In this document: one piece after another, positions 1-6,397 of the stretch
Layout of the letters: each line of letters starts with the position of its first letter
How positions within the stretch are numbered: the first letter of the stretch is position 1
Assembly: GCA_035509415.1 (NCBI GenBank)
Contig: DATJLQ010000091.1
Location: forward strand, 1-7,255
Direction of reading: 5' to 3'
DNA length: 7,255 nt
Source: DATJLQ01 sp035509415
Lineage (GTDB): Bacteria > Pseudomonadota > Alphaproteobacteria > JACZXZ01
The notes under the pieces: generated by a model
What the model was told of the DNA's origin: nothing
The model's input: the letters and a program-made list of their open reading frames with translations, nothing else
The model's database searches: none
Translations under genes and position numbers: made by a program

Positions 1-1632
<1,632 letters not shown>

Positions 1633-1690
1633 GAATCCGACGTTCCCAATTTCGCGCGCTTGACGCCTGAACCTATCGTCCTGAAGCGCA

Positions 1691-1776
1691 CCCCCACCCA
1701 GCTTCGGGTAGGGCTCGGCTGCGCCTCGCCAACCCTGCGCAACCCTCCCCCCTCGAGGGGGAGGGTAGGGTGGGGG
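1691..1776. repeat. GC-rich intergenic palindromic element (dispersed-repeat type)
   Basis: This element fills the middle of the glmU-glmS gap. Its ends form a perfect 9-bp inverted repeat: CCCCCACCC at 1691-1699 and GGGTGGGGG at 1768-1776. Nested inside at 1743-1765 is a second, near-perfect palindrome centred on CTCGAG at 1752-1757. Its arms are 12 and 11 bases, differing by one extra C on the left. No T-run follows on either strand, so it is not a standard intrinsic terminator. From memory, this C-run/CTCGAG/G-run plus GGGTGGGGG pattern resembles short palindromic repeats scattered between genes in alphaproteobacteria. Multi-copy status cannot be shown from one window. It would form a stable structure in a glmU-glmS transcript and might affect RNA stability or GlmS expression. 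Confidence 0.7.
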
Positions 1777-1818
1777 GCGACGGTTGAAATGCCTGCGTCG
1801 ATCTGAGCGGACTGGACA

Positions 1819-3243
1819 TCAATCCTCGACGCCCGCCTTGGCCCTGGGTTTCGCGACCGGGGGCTTCGCGGCCGGGGGCTTCCCGACCGGCGCTTTGCGC
1901 GCCGCCTTGGCCGCGCGCTTCTGAGCGCGGAACTCGGCGGCCCAGCCGGGCACTTCGCCCTGGCGCGCGCGCTCGAGCGCCAGCGCATCGGGCGAAACGT
2001 CGCGCGTGATCACGCTGCCGGCCCCCACGATGGCGCCGTCGCCCACCTTGACCGGAGCGACCAACGCCGTGTTCGAGCCGATGAAGGCGCCCTTGCCGAT
2101 TTCGGTCGCGTGCTTGTCGAAGCCGTCATAGTTGCAGGTGATGGTGCCGGCGCCGATGTTGGCGCCCGCCCCCACCCAGGCGTCGCCCAAATAAGTGAGG
2201 TGGTTCGCCTTCGCCCCTTCCTCGACGGTCGCGTTCTTGACCTCGACGAAATTGCCGATATGGGCGCCGCGGCCGATGTCCGCTCCCGGCCGGAGACGCG
2301 CGAAGGGGCCGACGATCGCGCGCTCGCCGATGCGCGCCCCCTCGATGTGGCAGAAGCCCCTGATCTCGACCCGGTCCTGGATCTCGACGCCGGGGCCGAA
2401 ATAGACGTTGGGGCCGATGGTCACGTCGCGACCGAGGCGCGTGTCGTGGGCGAGCCAAACGGTCTCGGGCGCGATCAGCGTGGCACCTCCCGCCATCGCG
2501 CGCGCACGCAGCTGCCGTTGCATCGCGGCCTCGGCGGCGGCGAGCTCGGCGCGCGAGTTGATGCCGAGGAGCTCGTCCGCGCGCGCCTTCACGTAGGCGC
2601 ATTGGAGGCCCTGGCGCCGCGCGAGGCCGACGATGTCGGTCAAGTAATATTCGCCCTTGGCGTTGCGGTTGCCGACCCGGTCGATGAGCGGCCAGAGCTG
2701 CCGCCCGTCGATCGCCATGACACCCGAATTGCACAGATTGATCGCGCGTTGGGTGATGGTCGCGTCCTGGTACTCGACGATCGCCTCGAGCTCGTCGGCG
2801 CCGGTCGTCACCAGGCGCCCGTATTCGCCGGGCTCCGGCGTCTGGAAGCCGAGTACCACGATCGCGGGCTGCGGCTTCCTGTGGCGCCGCTCGATGAGGA
2901 GGTTGAGCGTCTCGACGCCGATCATGGGCGTGTCGCCGTAGAGCACGAGCACGTCGCCGGTGAAATCCTCGAGCATCTTGCGCGCGGCGAGCACGGCGTG
3001 GGCGGTGCCGTGCGCCTCCTTCTGGACCGCGGTCGCGTGAGGCGCCACCGCGGCCGCGAGCTCGTCCATGTTGGGGCCGATCACCACCACCGAGCGGCGC
3101 GGACGCAGCTGGTCGACCGCCGCGAGCACATAGCCCACCATGGGCCGGCCCGCGAGCGGGTGCAGTACCTTCGGAACGTCGGACGCCATGCGCTTGCCCT
3201 TGCCCGCGGCAAGAACCACAACGGCGAGATTGGCCTTGGTCAT
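1819..3243 (-). CDS. glmU: Bifunctional UDP-N-acetylglucosamine pyrophosphorylase / glucosamine-1-phosphate N-acetyltransferase
   Basis: GlmU acetylates glucosamine-1-phosphate with acetyl-CoA and then couples GlcNAc-1-P to UTP, giving UDP-GlcNAc for envelope synthesis. The protein is 474 residues. The N-terminal uridylyltransferase half has LAAGKGKRM (11-19) with R18, PK at 24-25 (K25), HGTAHA (78-83), YGD with D104, GEYGR (139-143), GEYYLTDI (197-204) and N229 in GINSR. The C-terminal left-handed beta-helix carries hexapeptide repeats from about 265, RLRPG (316-320), NHLTYLGDA with catalytic H348 (E. coli H363), TCNYDG with N371/Y372, and LALERARQ (421-428). Spacing between N229 and H348 is about one helix turn shorter than in E. 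coli, as I recall for alphaproteobacterial GlmU. Residues 439-474 are an Ala/Lys/Pro-rich tail with repeated KPP/AKP units. The frame stays open upstream to 3678, but the start at 3243 fits family length and has GGGAG just before it. Oddity: the loop threonine of GxGTRM is lysine (K17). Confidence 0.97.
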   Translation of the reverse strand: MTKANLAVVVLAAGKGKRMASDVPKVLHPLAGRPMVGYVLAAVDQLRPRRSVVVIGPNMDELAAAVAPHATAVQKEAHGTAHAVLAARKMLEDFTGDVLVLYGDTPMIGVETLNLLIERRHRKPQPAIVVLGFQTPEPGEYGRLVTTGADELEAIVEYQDATITQRAINLCNSGVMAIDGRQLWPLIDRVGNRNAKGEYYLTDIVGLARRQGLQCAYVKARADELLGINSRAELAAAEAAMQRQLRARAMAGGATLIAPETVWLAHDTRLGRDVTIGPNVYFGPGVEIQDRVEIRGFCHIEGARIGERAIVGPFARLRPGADIGRGAHIGNFVEVKNATVEEGAKANHLTYLGDAWVGAGANIGAGTITCNYDGFDKHATEIGKGAFIGSNTALVAPVKVGDGAIVGAGSVITRDVSPDALALERARQGEVPGWAAEFRAQKRAAKAARKAPVGKPPAAKPPVAKPRAKAGVED

Positions 3244-3247
3244 CGCG

Positions 3248-3252
3248 CTCCC
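3248..3252 (-). promoter_or_regulatory. Ribosome binding site of glmU
   Basis: GGGAG on the minus strand sits four bases before ATG 3243-3241. It decides the start: the frame is open a further 435 bases upstream, but that extension runs antisense into gph and has no GlmU-like residues. Confidence 0.65.
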
Positions 3253-3365
3253 AACAGGCACGTTAAGGGTTGCACAACGCGGCCCCGAACCCGCTCGGAC
3301 CCGGCCGGCTCGGCCCCGGACCGGCGCGGGATTTGCCGGGCGGCGTTCCGCGGACGGCGAAGGCC

Positions 3366-3388
3366 CCTCGTCCCGGGGACGGACGAGG
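3366..3388 (-). other. Hairpin at predicted 5' end of glmU transcript
   Basis: A perfect 8-bp inverted repeat, CCTCGTCC (3366-3373) and GGACGAGG (3381-3388), encloses a 7-base loop. If transcription starts about seven bases past the -10 hexamer (near 3389 on the minus strand), the glmU mRNA would begin almost directly with this stem, followed by a leader of about 120 GC-rich bases. 5'-terminal stems can protect transcripts from RppH/RNase E-type decay; whether this one does is inference. No T-run follows, so it is not an attenuator of the simple kind. Confidence 0.5.
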
Positions 3389-3395
3389 CGAACGT

Positions 3396-3425
3396 GACAT
3401 AGAGGCCCGCTCGGCGCCAAGTCAA
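3396..3425 (-). promoter_or_regulatory. Predicted sigma-70 promoter for glmU(-glmS)
   Basis: On the minus strand, TTGACT (3425-3420, preceded by C as in the alphaproteobacterial CTTGAC) is followed after 18 bases by TATGTC (3401-3396, preceded by C). This matches the housekeeping consensus well and points at glmU, giving a predicted leader of about 145 bases. No equally good promoter is visible in the glmU-glmS gap, which suggests it drives both genes. The start site is predicted, not shown. Confidence 0.6.
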
Positions 3426-3441
3426 GATTTGTAAACGATTG

Positions 3442-3451
3442 TAGGGCCCTA
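3442..3451 (+). promoter_or_regulatory. Palindrome containing the putative gph ribosome site
   Basis: TAGGGCCCTA is a perfect 10-bp palindrome ending at the base before the gph ATG. Its AGGG (3443-3446) is the only Shine-Dalgarno-like sequence there. No convincing forward promoter is visible upstream in the divergent region. A role as an operator or in masking the ribosome site is speculative. Confidence 0.3.
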
Positions 3452-4231
3452 ATGGCGAAACTCCGCCCTTCCCGAAGCTCCCGCGCCAAGCCGAAACAAG
3501 GCTCCGGGCCCCGCTTCCGGGGCCTCTCGGGCCCTGAGTCGGGGGCGCCGTTCCGGGCCCTCGTCTTCGACCTCGACGGCACGTTGGTCGACAGCGCGCC
3601 CGACATCCGTACGGCCTTGAACCGCACCCTCGCGGAATCGGACCTGAAGCCGGTTTCCCTCGCGTCCGTGCGCGCCATGATCGGCGACGGCGCCGAGACG
3701 CTGGTCGCCCGCGGCTACCGGGCGCATGGCGTCTCGCTCGAGGGGAAGGCGCTCGCGAAGCGCTACGCGCGTTTCATCGACTTCTACCAAGGTCGCGGTG
3801 CGGCGATGCTGACGCGGCCCTATCCGGGCGTGGTCGCGACCCTCGAGCGGCTCGCGCGCGCGGGCTTCCGCCTCGGTCTTTGCACCAACAAGCCCGCGAT
3901 CGCGACAGAGGCCGTGCTCGCGCATCTCGGGCTCGCGCATTTCTTCGCGGCGACCCTCTCATCCGACGAGGTCGCGTCCCATAAGCCGGATCCCGCCCAT
4001 TTGCGCGCCGTGCTCGCGGCCCTCGGCGTCGGACCGCGCGAGGCGGCGATGGTGGGCGACAATCGCCACGACGTCGACATGGCCCATGGGGCGGGCGTGG
4101 TCGCGATCGCCGTCGCCTACGGCTATGCGGGTGGGCCGCCGGCCGATCTCGGCGCCGATCTCCTGATCGAGCGTTTCGACCGCTTGCCCGCGGCATTGAA
4201 GCGCCTCGCCGCGCGGAAACCGCTTCCTTGA
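3452..4231 (+). CDS. gph: Phosphoglycolate phosphatase, HAD family IA
   Basis: The predicted enzyme hydrolyses 2-phosphoglycolate to glycolate and phosphate in the cytoplasm, removing a product of DNA 3'-end repair and, in carbon-fixing bacteria, of Rubisco oxygenation. The protein is 259 residues. It shows all HAD motifs: motif I FDLDGTLVDS with D40/D42; a helical cap with IGDGAETLV (77-85), typical of Gph; motif II CTNKP (144-148); motif III with K178 in SHKPDP; and motif IV MVGDNRHDVDMA (200-211) with D203 and D207. VAYGY follows at 221-225. Residues 1-33 form a basic Arg/Lys/Pro/Gly-rich extension ahead of the fold. There is no ATG, GTG or TTG between 3452 and motif I, so the start is well supported unless a rarer codon is used. 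It is divergent from glmU, and its stop codon lies inside the promoter of the following tRNA. Substrate specificity is by family resemblance; a related HAD sugar-phosphate phosphatase is possible. Confidence 0.9.
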   Translation: MAKLRPSRSSRAKPKQGSGPRFRGLSGPESGAPFRALVFDLDGTLVDSAPDIRTALNRTLAESDLKPVSLASVRAMIGDGAETLVARGYRAHGVSLEGKALAKRYARFIDFYQGRGAAMLTRPYPGVVATLERLARAGFRLGLCTNKPAIATEAVLAHLGLAHFFAATLSSDEVASHKPDPAHLRAVLAALGVGPREAAMVGDNRHDVDMAHGAGVVAIAVAYGYAGGPPADLGADLLIERFDRLPAALKRLAARKPLP

Positions 4232-4257
4232 CAGTCCGCTGACAGCGCTCTTATATG
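4228..4257 (+). promoter_or_regulatory. Promoter of tRNA-Val
   Basis: A perfect TTGACA (4228-4233, preceded by C) is followed after 18 bases by TATATG (4252-4257, with TTATAT at 4251-4256 resembling the alphaproteobacterial CTATAT box). Transcription would start near 4264, about 14 bases before the mature tRNA. The -35 hexamer contains the TGA stop of gph (4229-4231), so the tRNA is promoted from within the end of the upstream gene. Confidence 0.75.
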
Positions 4258-4277
4258 CCTCGAAGCCCATCAGGGGC

Positions 4278-4352
4278 GGGCGCTTAGCTCAGCGGGAGAG
4301 CGTTCCCTTCACACGGGAGAGGTCCCAGGTTCAATCCCTGGAGCGCCCACCA
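4278..4352 (+). tRNA. tRNA-Val (anticodon CAC), CCA encoded
   Basis: It folds as a complete cloverleaf of 72 bases plus genomic CCA (4350-4352). The acceptor GGGCGCT (4278-4284) pairs with AGCGCCC (4342-4348), with discriminator A4349. The D-arm is GCTC/GAGC with loop AGCGGGA. The anticodon stem TTCCC/GGGAG includes one T-G pair closest to the D-arm. The anticodon loop TTCACAC (4308-4314) has CAC at 4310-4312 and reads GUG, a favoured valine codon in such GC-rich genomes. The variable loop has 5 bases, and the T-arm CCAGG/CCTGG has loop TTCAATC. The 71 bases after it, before the end of the TonB-like gene, hold no clear terminator. Confidence 0.98.
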
Positions 4353-4423
4353 TTCCCGCCGCCGCCAATCTTCCAGACCCGAGATCGAAGATCTTTGCGC
4401 CGCGCCGCGCGCGGCCGCGGTCG

Positions 4424-5395
4424 CTATTTCGGCCCGATATAAAGCTGCACCCTGATCGCGACCTGATTCCCCGGCACGTCCTGGGGCAGCGGCTGGAACG
4501 GCGCGCTGTTCTGGATCGCGTCGGTGCCCGCGCGGTCGAGCGCCGTCGAGCCCGAGGAATCGACGAGATGGAGCGCGATCAAATAGCCGCCGCGCGACAC
4601 CAGCATCACGTAACGCGCAACGCCGGTGGCGCCTTGGGCCGCCGCGGGATAGATGAGGTTGCTTAGGATCAGGTCGCGCATGGCGTTGAGGTAGCGGTTG
4701 CCGCCACCCTCGCCGACGCGTCCGCTTTGGTCGAAATCGGGAGCCGACGCCGCGCTCGAATCCGGCGCACCCGGCGGATAGGAGAGGATCGGCGTCCCTT
4801 GCCGCTGGGGCAGCGACGCCTGTTGCTGCGGCGCCTTCTGCTCGGCATTCCGCACCAGGAACGGCGTCTGGTATTGGGACTGCGGCGCCGGCTGCGCGGG
4901 CTTCGGCTCCGGCACGTCCTTGGTGACCGCCGCGAGCTTCGGGCTCTGGATCTCGGCCGCGCGCGGCGCCACGTTGGGCGGCACGGGTTTGGCGATCTCG
5001 CCACCTTGTTTCGGCGCTGCCTTCTCGGCCGGACGGCCGGCGAGGAGATCGGGATTGCCGCCCGATTCCAGATTCATCGGCGCGGGCGCGGGCTTGGCCG
5101 CGGGCGGCGGCGGCTTCGGCGCCTGGATCGGCCGCGCCTTGGGCGTGGGCGGCGGCGTCATCACCACCTCGACCGGGATGGGTGGCGGCGGCGGCGCGGG
5201 CTCGTGCCAGGTGGCGCCCAGGATGAGCAGCAGCAGAATGAGGAAATGGAGCAGGAACGCGGCACCGCGCGCCTCGACGCGGCGCCACCACTCGGCCGCG
5301 TCCTTGGACGGCTCGATGCGCGGCGCGCGCTCGCTGAACAGGCCGCCGCGCCGCGAGTCGAGGCTGATGACTTTCTCGGTGTTCGTGCTCGCCAT
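4424..5395 (-). CDS. TonB-family energy transducer
   Basis: TonB-family proteins are anchored in the inner membrane, span the periplasm and pass proton-motive energy from ExbB/ExbD to outer-membrane transporters. The 323-residue protein has a short cytoplasmic N-terminus (1-44), one membrane segment (about 45-62), a Pro/Ala/Lys-rich span (about 65-210, including PPPPPIP and KPPPPAAKPAPAP), a linker with GEGGGNRY, and a TonB C-terminal domain (about 236-323). That domain has the YP of LIYPAAAQGATG (248-249), SSG (280-282), LD (286-287) and PFQPLP (299-304). In the membrane helix H50 and L57 fit the SxxxHxxxxxxLxxxS pattern, but both serines are alanine (46 and 61). The start at 5395 is the ATG nearest the conserved part, without a clear ribosome site. 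An upstream in-frame ATG at 5515 would add 40 residues. It ends with TAG. No exbB, exbD or receptor gene is nearby. A TolA-like or other envelope role cannot be excluded. Confidence 0.82.
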   Translation of the reverse strand: MASTNTEKVISLDSRRGGLFSERAPRIEPSKDAAEWWRRVEARGAAFLLHFLILLLLILGATWHEPAPPPPPIPVEVVMTPPPTPKARPIQAPKPPPPAAKPAPAPMNLESGGNPDLLAGRPAEKAAPKQGGEIAKPVPPNVAPRAAEIQSPKLAAVTKDVPEPKPAQPAPQSQYQTPFLVRNAEQKAPQQQASLPQRQGTPILSYPPGAPDSSAASAPDFDQSGRVGEGGGNRYLNAMRDLILSNLIYPAAAQGATGVARYVMLVSRGGYLIALHLVDSSGSTALDRAGTDAIQNSAPFQPLPQDVPGNQVAIRVQLYIGPK

Positions 5396-5541
5396 CGGCG
5401 ATTTGCCCACGCGCCCAGCGCTGATCGGCCCTGCCGGCCCGGCTCCCGACACTCTTGATACGAGCCGGAGCCGCCCGTCCGGCGCCATCATGCCCCAAGC
5501 GGGGCCCGGCGCCAAACGACTGATTTATGGGCGCTTCCCGC

Positions 5542-5570
5542 GCCGGACAAGGTGAGGCCGGACAAGGTGA
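5542..5570. repeat. 14-bp tandem direct repeat upstream of TonB-like gene
   Basis: GCCGGACAAGGTGA occurs identically at 5542-5555 and 5557-5570 (period 15). On the minus strand each copy carries CTTGTC, and a third CTTGTC lies at 5582-5577, giving three hexamers at 15- and 16-base spacing. The copy nearest the gene could serve as a -35 (TTGTCC, 5550-5545) with an AT-rich CATAAATC (5529-5522) as a weak -10. A GGCGC/GCGCC stem (5530-5544) lies between them. Tandem operator half-sites, stacked weak promoters or a chance duplication all fit. Nothing else gene-like is seen between 5396 and 5610. Confidence 0.5.
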
Positions 5571-5610
5571 AATAGAGACAAGCTCATGGGGGCAAGCGCA
5601 TGGGCCAACG

Positions 5611-6390
5611 TCAGAGGAGGCGCGGCTCGCGCGCCTTGTCGGCGTCCTTCGTCTTCGCGTTTCCGCGTTTGGCCGGCTGCGCCTGTGCGCTTTCGGCCGG
5701 CGCGGGCGCGGCCGGCGCGATGCAGCCCGCATCGTCGTTGCGCACCGAATTCACGCGCGTCGAGACCGGGTAGGCGATCATGGCGTCGGCGGGATAGGGC
5801 CTGAGGAGCGCTTCGGCCTCGGCGCGCGGCGTCTCGGGGGAGAGCCAACGCGCATAATCCTCAGGTGCCAGGATGACCGGCATGCGCGCATGGATCGGGC
5901 GCAGTAGCGCATTCGCGTCGGTCGTGACGATGGTGCAGCTCTCGACCGGTTTTCCGTCCACCGCCTTGTCCCAACGCTCCCAGAGGCCGGCGAAGGCGAA
6001 GAGCGGCATCGCCTCGGGCGCGCCGCCCTTGAGGCCGACGCGGTAGGGAAGCTTCCCGCCCGGGCGCTGCTGCCATTCGTAGAATCCGTCGGCGGGCACG
6101 AGGCAGCGGCGCTTCTTGAACGCGTCGCGGAACGAGGGCTTGTCGGCGACGCTCTCGCCGCGCGCATTGATGAGCTTGGCACCGATCTCGGTATCCTTTG
6201 CCCAAGACGGCACCAGCCCCCAACGCAGCTGCGCGAGCGAACGCGCCCCCGACCCGTCGAGGCGCACCACGGGCACGCTCTGGGTGGGGGCGATGTTGTA
6301 GCGCGGCGGAAGATTGGGCAGCGGGCCGATGATGCCGAGGAGGCGCCGCATCTCCTCGACCGTGGTGGTGAGCGAATAGCGTCCGCACAT
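5611..6390 (-). CDS. SRAP family protein (YedK/HMCES-like, SOS response-associated peptidase)
   Basis: SRAP proteins bind abasic sites in single-stranded DNA and form a thiazolidine DNA-protein crosslink through Cys2, shielding the lesion from cleavage; their N-terminal Met is removed by self-processing or aminopeptidase. The 259-residue protein has all family signatures: MCGRY with C2 at the start, RYNIAPTQ (30-37) with N32, RWGLVPSWAKD (56-66), INARGE (74-79) with N75/R77, RCLVPADGFYEW with E105, TIVTTDAN (153-160) and HARMP (167-171) with H167. RVNSVRND (212-219) closes the domain. Residues from about 225 form an Ala/Pro/Lys-rich tail of low complexity. The start is fixed because Cys must be residue 2. 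Only seven bases separate it from the amrS stop, and no strong ribosome site or LexA box is visible, so it is probably translated from an amrS-led transcript. Any SOS control would lie beyond the right edge. Confidence 0.95.
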   Translation of the reverse strand: MCGRYSLTTTVEEMRRLLGIIGPLPNLPPRYNIAPTQSVPVVRLDGSGARSLAQLRWGLVPSWAKDTEIGAKLINARGESVADKPSFRDAFKKRRCLVPADGFYEWQQRPGGKLPYRVGLKGGAPEAMPLFAFAGLWERWDKAVDGKPVESCTIVTTDANALLRPIHARMPVILAPEDYARWLSPETPRAEAEALLRPYPADAMIAYPVSTRVNSVRNDDAGCIAPAAPAPAESAQAQPAKRGNAKTKDADKAREPRLL

Positions 6391-6397
6391 GGCGCGC

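Noticed and set aside
1633..1818. glmS ribozyme or riboswitch upstream of glmS
   Set aside because: The ribozyme is a feature of Firmicutes and relatives. The sequence here is dominated by the palindromic element and I see none of the ribozyme core.
2110..3402. 430-codon plus-strand open frame
   Set aside because: It is antisense to glmU, with low-complexity Arg/Asp/Val/Gly composition and no family motif; glmU explains the region fully.
3244..3678. 145-residue N-terminal extension of GlmU up to an ATG at 3678
   Set aside because: It overlaps gph antisense, contains the predicted glmU promoter and leader, and would give a GlmU far longer than the family; the start at 3243 has a ribosome site.
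4382..4396. AGATC-GAA-GATCT hairpin followed by TTT as tRNA terminator
   Set aside because: The stem is only five base pairs, AT-containing, with a three-base loop and three Ts; too weak to call as an intrinsic terminator.
4727..5458. 243-codon plus-strand open frame
   Set aside because: It is an Arg-rich antisense shadow of the Pro-rich part of the TonB-like gene.
5396..5610. LexA/SOS box near the SRAP gene
   Set aside because: I found no GTTC-N7-GTTC or similar alphaproteobacterial LexA site in the gap; the promoter of this operon lies upstream of the window.
4284..5732. Long minus-strand open frame whose C-terminus reads LQGLNLGPLPCEGNALPLS
   Set aside because: That peptide is the antisense translation of the tRNA-Val gene, a known source of false proteins. 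The rest is an out-of-frame shadow of the TonB-like gene.
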